Below, piece by piece: positions 1 to 8,709 of a DNA stretch of 64,000 bases (positions within the stretch are counted from its first letter, which is position 1; each line of letters begins with the position of its first letter). The notes under the pieces were generated by a model, which worked only from the letters and a program-made list of their open reading frames with translations, did no database searches and was not told the DNA's origin. Position numbers and translations under genes: made by a program. This stretch comes from Cohaesibacter intestini (GTDB lineage Bacteria; Pseudomonadota; Alphaproteobacteria; Rhizobiales; Cohaesibacteraceae): NCBI RefSeq assembly GCF_003324485.1, contig NZ_QODK01000002.1:992001-1056000 (forward strand), written 5' to 3'.

Positions 1-1
1 T

Positions 2-418
2 GAGGAAGCGGCGCTGGATCTATCATCCCTGAATGCCAAACAGGCCCTGCGCAAACTGGTCGAATTCACCTTCGATCATCATCGCAAGAATGAGCCTTTC
101 ATCCGACTGGTGATGATTGAGAATATCAACAACGGCCGTCATCTGGAAACGTCGACCCTGATTGCCAAGGTCAATGAAAGCGCTGTAGATCGGATCAATG
201 AGATCTGCGCTCTTGGCAAAGAGGACGGAACCATCCGCGCCGACCTGTCACCGCTGGAGTTGCACTGGATGATCAGCGCGATGTCCTTTTTCAATGTCTC
301 CAACCAGCCCAGCTTCGCCCGCGTCTTTGGCGGCACCCTGTTTTTGCCCGACGGTCAGGAACGGTTGCGTGACATGGTCGTTGAGGCTGTGCTTGCAATT
401 GCCGAGCCTAAGCTTTGA
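2..418 (+). CDS. TetR-family regulator, C-terminal part (start lies outside the window)
   Basis: An open frame enters from the left edge and ends at TGA 416-418, giving 138 visible residues. No DNA-binding helix-turn-helix is visible because the N-terminus is missing. The segment with FDHHRKNEPF followed by RLVMIENINNGRHL, and the helical remainder, resembles the ligand-binding C-terminal domain of RutR-like TetR regulators. The assignment is by that resemblance only. It would act as a cytoplasmic ligand-responsive repressor; the ligand and targets cannot be read here. About 1.1 kb without a recognisable gene follows. Confidence 0.6.
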   Translation, partial: EEAALDLSSLNAKQALRKLVEFTFDHHRKNEPFIRLVMIENINNGRHLETSTLIAKVNESAVDRINEICALGKEDGTIRADLSPLELHWMISAMSFFNVSNQPSFARVFGGTLFLPDGQERLRDMVVEAVLAIAEPKL

Positions 419-1359
419 GGAAAATTCTTCATACGGGTCAGGGTCTTTTGTGCGACAGTTTGGCAGATATGAATCAATGTGGTTTTCTAGATCGTGCCCC
501 TTTTGCTGCATCGCCAGTGAAAAGCATGATGTCGATTGTGATGCAGATATAGAGTGCATTGCGGGGTCGGCAAAAACCGCTGCGTTCCCGCCAAAGCGTA
601 CCGCGAACAGGATGTCACTGGAGTGGCCCAAGCCGAAAGAGGCTCTTTCCTGCGCTCCGACTTGATGATCGAACAGGCTGGACGCCAGCATGGTATGGCT
701 GCATCAGGATTCCTGTGGTCGGTCATCTTCGCGGTGTTTTCACCCACCTTGGTGAGTTTTTCGGCAATAGTTCTTTGTACTTGACTGTGAGGAAATGCCG
801 CTCACCCACACGGCGCTTCAAAATCACTGCGGCAAATTGCGTGGCTGTTTGAAGTTGATCGGTCAGGGCAGTCTTGAACTTGAAACGAAGCTTGTGGATA
901 GAATCGATCCGTTGCATCTATCAGGCTAGGTTCTCGCGGGCGTTGAGACTCCGGGATTTATGATCGTCAAGCGCACAGGTCATGGCTATTTTGGAATGGC
1001 TTCCACCGGTGTCAAACATAGCTGCGACAAATGCGATTGACTGGTAGATTTCAGATTTTCAAATATTTGTGATCTTCGAGATTTGATCCAATATTGGCGC
1101 TAAATCTATCATCCGTTTGAATGCAAAATCAATTTTGGCGACACCCGTGACAATTGAAATCCCTTGAATTTCTATGCTTTTAGATGACATTTGCCGCATG
1201 CCCAACGTTACATTTGTATTTGCTTGCACAATAGCTAAAGCTGCTGGCATGTCGCTTTCTGAAGATGGCAGCCTTTGGAGCGATGGTGAAATTGTTCACC
1301 GGGTTGTTCAACCAGTGGACGGGCGTCTCACCTCCCCCCCCCTCACCACTGACGTAAGA
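419..1359. other. Gene-poor region, no recognised feature
   Basis: This stretch of about 940 bases has only short frames on both strands with no domain I recognise and no convincing ribosome binding sites. It ends in a run of nine C (1334-1342) just before the partial tRNA-Val copy. It could be decayed sequence left by a lost gene or element, but no terminal repeats or transposase pieces are visible. Confidence 0.5.
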
Positions 1360-1389
1360 CCAACGGGATGGGCGTATAGCTCAGCGGGA
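1360..1389 (+). repeat. Inverted partial copy of the tRNA-Val 5' end and its upstream flank
   Basis: Bases 1360-1389 match the reverse complement of 1593-1622 at 29 of 30 positions. The match covers ten bases upstream of tRNA-Val and its first 20 nucleotides (acceptor 5' strand, D stem and part of the D loop). After 1389 the sequence diverges, so there is no anticodon arm and no working tRNA. The full tRNA lies 150 bases away on the opposite strand. This looks like a duplication or recombination relic. Confidence 0.8.
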
Positions 1390-1537
1390 ACGCAGAGCAA
1401 GAGCCGAAGGCAATTGCGAAAACTTCGTTGTCCACTCACATTGACTGGTGTGAATAAAATCAGAGACTGAAAGGCTGGGCCTCAAGCTCATTCTATGAAC
1501 GAAGCCATTGTTTTTCTTGACGAATGAGGAGAAAGGA

Positions 1538-1612
1538 TGGTGGGCGTAACTGGGATTGAACCAGTGACCCCTTCGATGTCAACGAAGTGCTCTCCCGCTG
1601 AGCTATACGCCC
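1538..1612 (-). tRNA. tRNA-Val (anticodon GAC)
   Basis: The minus strand folds as a complete 75-nt cloverleaf. The acceptor GGGCGTA pairs with TACGCCC, the D arm contains GCTC...GAGC, the anticodon stem CTTCG/CGAAG encloses loop TTGACAT (anticodon GAC), and the T loop is GTTCAAT. The 3' CCA is encoded (1538-1540). The first 20 nucleotides and the upstream flank are repeated in inverted orientation at 1360-1389. Confidence 0.95.
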
Positions 1613-1779
1613 ATCCTGTTGGCGATCTATGGTTTTCGCCTTGCGGTGAGAAGGCTTCTACCGCCCTCAAGAAGTGATTGCAAGCCCCTTTTGCAAACTT
1701 GTCACATAGGGCTGTGGATCTGTGAAAAAACATGCACCACCAACACCATGGCGCATGGAAAGAAGATCACAGGGCCCGA

Positions 1780-2139
1780 TCAGGCGGCAAGCATTTTGCC
1801 GACTTCATTCACCAGATCACGCAGATGGAAGGGCTTGGAAAGCACCTTGGCGTCCTTTGGAGCCTGGCTGTCAGGATTAAGGGCCACCGCCGCAAAGCCT
1901 GTGATGAACATCACTTTGAGATCCGGATCAAGTTCTGTCGCCCGGCGCGCCAGTTCGATGCCGTCCATCTCAGGCATGACGATATCGGTCAACAGCAAGG
2001 TGAAAGGCTCTTCACGCAGGCGATCATAAGCGCTTTTACCATTATCGAAGGAGACGACCTCATATCCGGCATTCTGCAATGCCCGCGACAAGAAGCGGCG
2101 CATATCGTTATCATCTTCAGCAAGCAAAATCTGTGACAT
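1780..2139 (-). CDS. cpdR: Cell-cycle response regulator CpdR
   Basis: This is a stand-alone receiver domain of 119 aa. The acidic pair is at residues 9-10, the phosphoacceptor D52 lies in LLLTDIVMPEMDG, and the conserved lysine is in VLSKPFHL. In Caulobacter and rhizobia CpdR controls ClpXP localisation and proteolysis of cell-cycle regulators and is switched by the CckA-ChpT phosphorelay. The protein ends in LAA, like other CpdR proteins. An in-frame extension to 2316 exists, but the start at MSQILLAEDD matches the family length. It is divergent from the N-formylglutamate amidohydrolase gene, a neighbourhood I recall from rhizobia. Confidence is high because CpdR sequences are strongly conserved. 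Confidence 0.93.
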   Translation of the reverse strand: MSQILLAEDDNDMRRFLSRALQNAGYEVVSFDNGKSAYDRLREEPFTLLLTDIVMPEMDGIELARRATELDPDLKVMFITGFAAVALNPDSQAPKDAKVLSKPFHLRDLVNEVGKMLAA

Positions 2140-2573
2140 GTCTCTTTGGTCTCCAGCCGCTTCGTCGGGCTTTTCGTTCAATGATGGAGCCCGGCTTCGC
2201 CCGGGGATTGTCCTGATCCTACATTTCTTGTCCTCACGGGTAAAGATCCCGTGAATTCTGACGGACATTTTACAAGCTTTCCTCAAGCACATCATCAATT
2301 GTGATGATTTAACCAAATATTAAGGAAAGAAACCTCCCGCCTTATCGCAATCTGCGATAGTCTTCCAGTATGAACCACCACGACCGGGATGGAGCCACGG
2401 CAAGCCGATGATGGCAATCCGCGCAAATCAGCTTCTAGCTAGCAACCAATTGCTTGCAAGAGGGGGATTGCACGAATCCGCCAGTTGGGAATATCATGGA
2501 CCACAATCCGATGGCTTGACCGCGACATGGCGGGGCGAGCTGCGGCAATAAAACAAGAAGCCGAGAGACCGCG

Positions 2574-3476
2574 TTGACATCATCGAAATTCGCAGCATTT
2601 GACACCCTTGAAAACGCGTTTCTTCTCCATGAGCCAGAGGAGCAGCTGGCCCCGTTTCTATTCAACTCCCCTCATTCAGGCCGCTGCTACACCCAAGCCT
2701 TCAAGGACTCCAGCCGATTGGGAGAAATGGAGTTACGCCGGTCGGAAGATGCTTTCGTTGATCTGTTGTTTAAAAAGGTGCCCGATGTTGGCTTGCCTTT
2801 GCTGAAGGCCCATTTTCCGCGTGCTTTCCTCGATCTCAACCGGGAGCCCTATGAACTCGATCCAAGCATGTTCGACGCTCCGCTGCCTTCCTACGTCAAA
2901 AGCGCTGGTGCTCGGGTGGGCGGTGGCCTCGGGACGATCGCCAGAATCGTTGCAGAGCGCCGCGAGATCTACAAACACCGCCTGACGGTAGAAGAAGGGC
3001 TGGAGCGCATCGAAACATTCTACAAACCCTATCATCAGACGCTGAGACGACAAATGGCCCTCACCCATGTCGATTTCGGCTATGCCTGTCTGATCGATTG
3101 CCATTCGATGCCCTCCCGCGTGCTGCAAAATACCAATCCGGCAAACCGCCCAGACATCATTCTGGGTGATCGCTATGGCACCAGCTGTCATGCCTCCCTG
3201 ACCGATGCGGTAAAAGGAATCCTGACACATCTTGGTTTCAAGGTAGAAATGAACCGCCCTTATGCCGGCGGCTTCATAACCCAGCATTATGGTCGCCCCC
3301 TGAAGGGGCTTCATGCCCTCCAGATCGAAATTGATCGCAGCCTTTATATGGATGAGGATACCTTCACGCCGGTTGCCCATTTCGATGAACTGACGGATCT
3401 GTTTGCCCGCTTTGCCGAGCTGCTGATGCAGTGCGCCAATGACGCCTTCCTGCCGGAAGCAGCTGCCGCGGAATAG
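2574..3476 (+). CDS. N-formylglutamate amidohydrolase family protein
   Basis: The 300-aa product has the family signature FNSPHSGR near residue 30, RAFLDLNREPYELDP around residues 83-97, and LIDCHSMPS near residue 180, where the histidines and acidic residues are expected to bind zinc. The family hydrolyses N-formyl-L-glutamate to formate and glutamate in histidine breakdown. No other hut genes are nearby, so the true substrate may be another N-formyl amino acid. The start is TTG at 2574; no in-frame ATG nearby gives the conserved N-terminus. The gene is divergent from cpdR across a region of about 430 bases. Confidence 0.88.
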   Translation: MTSSKFAAFDTLENAFLLHEPEEQLAPFLFNSPHSGRCYTQAFKDSSRLGEMELRRSEDAFVDLLFKKVPDVGLPLLKAHFPRAFLDLNREPYELDPSMFDAPLPSYVKSAGARVGGGLGTIARIVAERREIYKHRLTVEEGLERIETFYKPYHQTLRRQMALTHVDFGYACLIDCHSMPSRVLQNTNPANRPDIILGDRYGTSCHASLTDAVKGILTHLGFKVEMNRPYAGGFITQHYGRPLKGLHALQIEIDRSLYMDEDTFTPVAHFDELTDLFARFAELLMQCANDAFLPEAAAAE

Positions 3477-3610
3477 TATCCTCGCGCTCCTCTGCTATTC
3501 CCCTGCCCCTCCCCCTATCCCCGCCTTGATTATGCAAAGCGCACACACATCCGCATTGGCTTGCGGACCAACAGGGGTACGGGAAGGCATAGAAAAGGGG
3601 ACTGGGCAAA

Positions 3611-3700
3611 GAAAAAGGGCCGCAAAAAGATGCGGCCCGCGAAGTCTAAGGAGGAAACGCCCAGCAAGGGCGGCGGGAATAAATTCCGCACTGCAACAAT
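3611..3700 (-). ncRNA. mmgR: Candidate MmgR/suhB-type (alpha-r8) small RNA
   Basis: The minus strand reads as a compact structured RNA. It has a first hairpin (gcgg..ccgc arms, 3673-3689), a GCCC/GGGC hairpin (3659-3671), the single-stranded stretch GTTTCCTCC complementary to ribosome binding sites, and a terminator hairpin (3617-3624 with 3631-3638) ending in five U. The layout and the TTGCTGGGCGTTTCCTCC core match my memory of rhizobial MmgR, which limits phasin and polyhydroxybutyrate accumulation. The 5' end is estimated from the structure. No gene on the minus strand could use this terminator otherwise. The family name is from memory and should be tested with a covariance model. Confidence 0.55.
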
Positions 3701-4159
3701 GGCACCGAAAGCCCAGAAATTCAAGACAATCCTGCCTCAAGGCGCGGAGACTGGCTCGGATCGGAGTTTTTCACGAACTTCCAAAAATCCTCCAAATCAT
3801 TGAATAATAATATATTTCCTCCCTTGTCCGGGCTTTATTTCAGCCTTCAAATTTACTGTGCATAATTTTTAGGCCAATTTCCGAAAATACTATAATTGCA
3901 CAAAAAATAGACATATGCCTCCTGTTCTGATGCGAATTCCATCACCACAGAAGTCGAGTTTTCCAGCACAGCCAATGGCCTGACCGGAGGCTCACGCTTT
4001 GGTGATATTGCGTGTGATCAGCGTCACAGCCAATTCATTTCCCATTGATCAGCTTTCCCGACAGGATGCAATTGTCCGCTGAGCACAACCGATCAGACGG
4101 ACCAAGTTTCAAAACGCAAACAACATTTTTGCTCACATCACTTACTCCGGGAGACTACC

Positions 4160-4459
4160 ATGTCTAACAATGCAAAAACCTTCTCCGCAGCCCTCGTCGC
4201 TGGCGCTGTCGCCACTTTCGTTTCCGCCGGTGCCATGACCGCCCTGACCACCGACGGCGTACAGGCTGCCGAAATGGAGAAATGCTACGGTGTTGCGCTC
4301 AAAGGCCAGAATGATTGCAAGGCTGGTCCAGGCACCACCTGCTCGGGTTCCTCCACCATGGACTATCAGGGCAACGCCTGGAAGCTGGTCCCTAAAGGCA
4401 CCTGCACCACCATGAAAACCCCACATGGCATGGGCAGCCTGACCCCGAAAAAAATGTAA
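4160..4459 (+). CDS. bufA1: Bufferin precursor peptide (DUF2282, BufA1 type)
   Basis: The 99-aa protein has an N-terminal signal segment (about residues 6-36, likely cut near VQA/AE) and a short core with four cysteines at 42, 53, 61 and 82 in the DUF2282 pattern [13 protein letters not shown]...C...VPKGTC. Bufferins are ribosomal peptides whose cysteines are oxidatively modified by a DUF692 enzyme and which bind copper in the periplasm; this follows the Caulobacter system. A ribosome site GGGAG stands before the ATG. It is first in the cluster bufA-bufB-bufC-doxX. A small hairpin and a U-run just downstream might raise precursor mRNA over the enzyme genes. Family assignment is firm; the metal is inferred. 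Confidence 0.93.
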   Translation: MSNNAKTFSAALVAGAVATFVSAGAMTALTTDGVQAAEMEKCYGVALKGQNDCKAGPGTTCSGSSTMDYQGNAWKLVPKGTCTTMKTPHGMGSLTPKKM

Positions 4460-4514
4460 GACCGGCCGCACCTGCGGACGATTTTTGAGAGGTACAGGCA
4501 AGAGGTAAAGTCCC

Positions 4515-5408
4515 ATGACATTGTCCAACACCCTGTCTGCCTCGTCTTCCAAACCGATCCCGGCGCGTGCCGGGGTCGGTCTGAAGGCGGAGCATTATCA
4601 GACGATCCTTGAAACAAATCCCGACATTGGTTGGTTTGAAGTGCACCCTGAAAATTACATGGGGGCAGGCGGTCCGCCGCATAAATACCTGACCGAGATC
4701 GCCAGTCGCTATCCGCTGTCCCTGCACGGGGTCGCCGCCTCCATTGGCGCTGACCAGCCGCTGGATCAGGGCCATCTCGACCGCCTCAAGGCGCTCAATG
4801 AGCGTTACATGCCCGGACTTTTCTCCGAGCATCTGGCATGGTCGAGCCATGACGAGCTTTTTTTCAACGATCTTCTTCCCGTCCCCTATCGCGAAGACAG
4901 CCTTGAGCGGGTCGTCGCCCATGTGGATCAGGTTCAGACCCTGCTGGGTCGCAAAATCCTGATTGAAAATCCGTCGGTCTATGTGGCATTCGAAAGCTCC
5001 ACCATGTCCGAGATCGCCTTTCTGGAAAAACTGGTGGCCCGCACCGGTTGTGGCCTGCTGCTTGACTGCAACAATGTTTATGTCTCAGCGACCAACCAGA
5101 ATTATGACCCTGTCGCCTATCTCGACGCCTTCCCCGTGGAGCATGTTGGTGAGGTGCATCTGGCCGGATTTGCGCGCGATGAAGATGATGAAGGCGAAAT
5201 TCTGCTGATTGATTCCCATGATCGCGAGGTCGCCGATGTGGTCTGGCAGCTCTATGACCACGCGCTCAAACGCTCCGGTACCGTGCCGACCCTGATCGAA
5301 TGGGACGGCAACATTCCCACTTGGGACGTGCTGTTTGCGGAAGCTGAGCGAGCAGAAGCCATCCTTGATCAGCATCGCAAGGCGGGAGACCTCCGTCATG
5401 CTGGCTAA
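4515..5408 (+). CDS. bufB: DUF692 multinuclear iron oxidative enzyme (BufB)
   Basis: The 297-aa TIM-barrel protein carries the DUF692 metal-ligand motifs in order: HPENYM (44-49), LHG (70-72), SEHLAW (104-109), ENPS (151-154), DCNN (184-187), HLAG (215-218), DSHD (233-236) and EWD (262-264). DUF692 (MNIO) enzymes use two or three iron ions and oxygen to modify cysteines of precursor peptides. The neighbouring BufA1 is the obvious substrate. It overlaps bufC by 11 bases, which suggests coupled translation. All expected ligands are present, so the enzyme is probably active. Confidence 0.93.
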   Translation: MTLSNTLSASSSKPIPARAGVGLKAEHYQTILETNPDIGWFEVHPENYMGAGGPPHKYLTEIASRYPLSLHGVAASIGADQPLDQGHLDRLKALNERYMPGLFSEHLAWSSHDELFFNDLLPVPYREDSLERVVAHVDQVQTLLGRKILIENPSVYVAFESSTMSEIAFLEKLVARTGCGLLLDCNNVYVSATNQNYDPVAYLDAFPVEHVGEVHLAGFARDEDDEGEILLIDSHDREVADVVWQLYDHALKRSGTVPTLIEWDGNIPTWDVLFAEAERAEAILDQHRKAGDLRHAG

Positions 5409-6186
5409 TGATCGGGTCAAAAATCTGGGCACGGTCCAGACCGGCTTTGCATCGGCCCTCCTCAATCTCGAGGATCCGGTGCCCGCCGACATAATTGGTC
5501 CCAAGCCCGGCAAAAAGGCCGTCAAACGCTTTGGCGTCTATCGCAACAATGTGCTCAGCAGTCTCATCGAAGCCATGGCGGGGGTCTATCCGGTGGTGCG
5601 CGATCTGGTCGGCGAGGAATTTTTCAACGCCACCTGCTCGATCTACATTCGCCAGCATCCGCCACGTTCCAAGATGTTGATCACCTATGGCGATGCATTT
5701 GCCGAGTTTCTGGCAAATTTCCCGCCAGTTGCCGAACTGCCCTATCTGGCAGACGTCGCAAGACTGGAGCGAGCTTGGCTCGATGCCTATCACGCGGCCG
5801 ACGCCGCACCATTCGACCCATCCATGTTGCAATCAATCCCGCCGCAACGTTTGGGCGCGCTGACCTTTGCCTTTCATCCCGGTGCACACTTGCTTCGGTC
5901 CGACCATCCGGTCTTTTCCATCTGGTCGGCTCATTCTGAACATGGCGACACTGTCGACCTTGGCACCGTAGAACAGGCAGCACAGTCCGTTCTCGTCACC
6001 CGCCCGCACTGGCAGGTGTCGGTGACCATGCTGCCCGATGGCGCAGACCTCTTCTTTGCCGCCCTCATGGAAGGGGCGACCCTCGCTGACGCCGCAGAGC
6101 GAGCTGCCAGCGCTTACGACAATTTTGATTTTGGCCAGCATTTCACTGGCCTCTTGCAAACCGGCGCCTTGTTGAGCGCCCATTAA
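5398..6186 (+). CDS. bufC: DUF2063 partner protein (BufC)
   Basis: This 262-aa protein shows the DUF2063 N-terminal hallmark RFGVYRNNV and the following YPVVRDLVGEEFF, with a separate C-terminal region after about residue 140. In bufferin and other MNIO pathways this partner recruits the precursor to the DUF692 enzyme. The ATG at 5398 lies inside the end of bufB; a longer frame from 5335 would overlap bufB by 74 bases and lacks conserved sequence. It ends 67 bases before the DoxX gene. Confidence 0.92.
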   Translation: MLANDRVKNLGTVQTGFASALLNLEDPVPADIIGPKPGKKAVKRFGVYRNNVLSSLIEAMAGVYPVVRDLVGEEFFNATCSIYIRQHPPRSKMLITYGDAFAEFLANFPPVAELPYLADVARLERAWLDAYHAADAAPFDPSMLQSIPPQRLGALTFAFHPGAHLLRSDHPVFSIWSAHSEHGDTVDLGTVEQAAQSVLVTRPHWQVSVTMLPDGADLFFAALMEGATLADAAERAASAYDNFDFGQHFTGLLQTGALLSAH

Positions 6187-6253
6187 CCCGAACAAACTGA
6201 AGCTGCCCTCCCCCGCAACGCAGCCTTCAGACAGCCTAACAACGGATACGAAC

Positions 6254-6841
6254 ATGTCTCTACTCGACCGGCTTATAGCCTTACACAACCGCACTTTCTC
6301 AGCACTGGATGCTGCACTGTCCGACTGGTTCCTCGGTCTTGCTGCCCGGTTGATTTTCTCCAGCGCCCTGTTTTTCTATTATTTCAACTCCGGCATCAGC
6401 AAACTGGGCGAGGGTTTCTTCGGAATATTCAATCCCTCCGCCGGTGCCTATGGCCAGATTCTGCCAACCATCGCCGAAGCCGTGCTGTATGACACCAGCC
6501 AGATCGCCTTCTTCCCTTGGACGATCATCGTCATTCTGGGCACCGTCACCGAAATCATCCTGCCATTTCTGATCCTATTTGGTCTGGTCACACGTCTCGC
6601 CAGCCTTGCCTTCATTGGCTTTATTGCCGTTCAGACCTATGTCGACATCGCCTTCCACGGCCTTGAAAGCGAAACCATTGGAGCGGTGTTCGATCAGGTA
6701 CACAATTCAGAAATTCTCGACTACCGCCTCTTGTCCATCCTGCCGCTGCTCCTGTTGATCCTCAAAGGCCCCGGCAAGGCATCCCTTGACTATCTGCTGA
6801 CAAAAACGATCCAGCCAAGCGGCAAATTGGCAGCAGCCTGA
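6254..6841 (+). CDS. DoxX-family membrane protein of the bufferin cluster
   Basis: The 195-aa protein has four predicted membrane helices, with the DoxX-like first helix ARLIFSSALFFYYFNSGISK followed by GEGFFGIF. DoxX proteins often accompany DUF2282/DUF692/DUF2063 genes, and their exact role there is unsettled; redox support or peptide handling at the membrane are possibilities. The spacing after bufC (67 bases, no terminator seen) fits one operon. No regulator or ECF sigma gene is adjacent. Confidence 0.85.
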   Translation: MSLLDRLIALHNRTFSALDAALSDWFLGLAARLIFSSALFFYYFNSGISKLGEGFFGIFNPSAGAYGQILPTIAEAVLYDTSQIAFFPWTIIVILGTVTEIILPFLILFGLVTRLASLAFIGFIAVQTYVDIAFHGLESETIGAVFDQVHNSEILDYRLLSILPLLLLILKGPGKASLDYLLTKTIQPSGKLAAA

Positions 6842-6973
6842 ATACAAGATCAGAATTGGTCTTGACCCGGGCAAGCGAGCTTGGTCCTATGGGACACCAG
6901 CCAGACACCTTTTCAGGCACCTCTTTGGGCCACTGCCTGAAGAGGTTTTTGTCTCTTGCCTCAAGGATCAAAC

Positions 6974-8053
6974 ATGCAATTTGCCAGCGACAACTGGGCC
7001 GGGGCCTCTGCCAAGGTCATGGACGCCCTGTCCCGCCACAATGATGGTGCCGCCCCCGCCTATGGCGGTGATGACCTCACCCAACAGATCGAAACCCGTT
7101 TTCAGGACATTTTCGAAACCGATTGTTCCGTCTTCATGGTCGCAACGGGCACCGCCGCCAATGCGCTGTCGCTCTCAACGCTGACCGGTCCGGGCGGTAC
7201 TGTCTTCTGCCATATGGACGCCCACATACGGGTTGATGAATGCGGCGCACCGGAATTTCTGACTTCGGGTGCCCGCATGTGGGGTCTGGAAGGTCGCCAT
7301 GGCAAACTGACACCAGACGCCATCCGGCATGGTCTGGAGCAAGTCCCCCATGGGATTGTCCATCATGGCCAACCCAATGCCATTTCCCTCTCTCAGGCCA
7401 CCGAATACGGCACCGCCTACTCACTGAGGGAACTGGAAGCATTGGCAACCATTGCCAAGGACCAGAAACTCGCCCTGCATATGGATGGCGCCCGCTTTGC
7501 CAATGCCATGCTGGCTATCGGAGCAACACCGGCTGAAATGACATGGAAATCCGGTGTCGACGTCCTGTCGTTCGGCGCGACGAAAAATGGGGCTTGGTGC
7601 GCTGAAGCCGTGGTCTTTTTCAACAAGGATTATGCGAGCGACTTCATCTATCGCCGCAAACGGGCTGGCCATCTCTTCTCCAAAATGCGCTTTGCCGCCG
7701 CCCAGTTTGATGGCTACTTTGCCGACGACCACTGGCTGGACAATGCAACGCACGCCAACAAGATGGCCAACCGTCTGATTGATGGCCTTAAGGCATCCAA
7801 CAGCAGCCGCATCGCCTGGCCGAGCCAGTCCAACGAGGTCTTTGCCATCCTGCCCAAGACAGCAGCCGAACAAGCCCGCGAGGCGGGCGGCAATTTCCAT
7901 GAATGGCCGTCAGCAGGCCTGCCGGATGAAGACTGCCCCGGCGAAGGGGAGTGCCTGGTTCGTCTGGTCTGTTCCTTCCGCACCCAACCAGATGAAGTCG
8001 ACGCCTTCCTCGCGGCCATCAACAAAAGCGAAGCACCCCACAAAATCGGATAG
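6974..8053 (+). CDS. ltaE: Low-specificity L-threonine aldolase-like PLP enzyme
   Basis: The 359-aa protein follows the fold type I aldolase/beta-eliminating lyase pattern. It starts MQFASDNWAG, has a TGTAAN segment near residue 59, HMDAH at 80-84, DGAR at 171-174 (PLP-binding aspartate) and the Schiff-base lysine K204 in SFGATKNG. These enzymes cleave L-threonine or L-allo-threonine to glycine and acetaldehyde in the cytoplasm. AAGGA sits just upstream of ATG 6974, so I prefer it to the in-frame TTG at 6956. A strong hairpin follows the stop codon. Confidence 0.88.
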   Translation: MQFASDNWAGASAKVMDALSRHNDGAAPAYGGDDLTQQIETRFQDIFETDCSVFMVATGTAANALSLSTLTGPGGTVFCHMDAHIRVDECGAPEFLTSGARMWGLEGRHGKLTPDAIRHGLEQVPHGIVHHGQPNAISLSQATEYGTAYSLRELEALATIAKDQKLALHMDGARFANAMLAIGATPAEMTWKSGVDVLSFGATKNGAWCAEAVVFFNKDYASDFIYRRKRAGHLFSKMRFAAAQFDGYFADDHWLDNATHANKMANRLIDGLKASNSSRIAWPSQSNEVFAILPKTAAEQAREAGGNFHEWPSAGLPDEDCPGEGECLVRLVCSFRTQPDEVDAFLAAINKSEAPHKIG

Positions 8054-8056
8054 CAA

Positions 8057-8090
8057 AACGGCTCCAGCGACATGTATCGCTGGAGCCGTT
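8057..8090 (+). terminator. Hairpin after the threonine aldolase gene
   Basis: A perfect 14-bp stem (8057-8070 with 8077-8090) encloses a six-base loop directly after the stop codon. Few U residues follow, so it may act as a terminator or mRNA 3' stabiliser. Confidence 0.6.
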
Positions 8091-8194
8091 CTGTGAGAGG
8101 ACCGATTGCCCTCAGGCACGGTGTGTGGGAGGAAGACCCTCAGGCAATCGGAGCGACCTTTTGGAAAAGGTCAGGGAGGAATGTGGGGGAGTGT

Positions 8195-8217
8195 GTGGAG
8201 CGTGGATCACGCTCCAC
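8195..8217 (-). terminator. Hairpin downstream of hsp20
   Basis: A perfect 10-bp stem (8195-8204 with 8208-8217) with a three-base loop lies 28 bases beyond the hsp20 stop codon. It has no clear U-run, so it is a probable but unproven transcript end. Confidence 0.45.
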
Positions 8218-8244
8218 CTTGATCTTGTCGGATCGAAGAAATGA

Positions 8245-8709
8245 TTAGTGGGTGTTACCTTCGATCATCGTCTGATCGGATGCGCTTTTGATGGCGATCT
8301 GGCGTGGTTTTTTCGCCTCAGGCAATTCTCGGGACAGATCGATATGCAACAGGCCATGCTCCATGCTTGCGCCTTCCACCTGCATATAGTCAGCAAGCTG
8401 GAACTGGCGCTCAAACGCACGGGACGCGATGCCGCGATGCAGATAATCCCGGTCCTTGTCCGCCTCATCAGCGACCTTTTCACCAACCACGGTCAGCGTG
8501 TTTTCCTTCACTTCGATAGAAATGTCTTTCTCGGTGAAGCCCGCGACAGCCATGGAGATGCGATAGCCATTCTCGGAAAGGCGCTCGATATTGTAAGGGG
8601 GATAGGAAGATGCTCCGCTATCCGGGCTTGAAACAGTGTCCAGCATGGAGAAAAGCTTGTCAAAGCCAACGGTGGAGCGATAGAGCGGGGTAAAATCGTA
8701 GTGACGCAT
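8245..8709 (-). CDS. Small heat-shock protein, Hsp20/IbpA type
   Basis: The 154-aa protein starts MRHYDFTPLYRSTVGFD, typical of class A rhizobial small heat-shock proteins. An alpha-crystallin domain follows at about residues 38-130 (YPPYNIE 37-42, HRGIASRAFER 91-101). It holds unfolding cytoplasmic proteins for refolding by DnaK/ClpB. Ribosome site AAAGGAGG precedes the ATG at 8709; an upstream in-frame extension to 8901 crosses the promoter and leader and is rejected. A sigma-32-like promoter and a ROSE-like leader are visible upstream, so both transcription and translation are probably heat-controlled. Confidence 0.95.
   Translation of the reverse strand: MRHYDFTPLYRSTVGFDKLFSMLDTVSSPDSGASSYPPYNIERLSENGYRISMAVAGFTEKDISIEVKENTLTVVGEKVADEADKDRDYLHRGIASRAFERQFQLADYMQVEGASMEHGLLHIDLSRELPEAKKPRQIAIKSASDQTMIEGNTH

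Noticed and set aside
1370-1389. Possible second tRNA-Val gene
   Set aside because: Only the 5' part is present; no anticodon or T arm follows.
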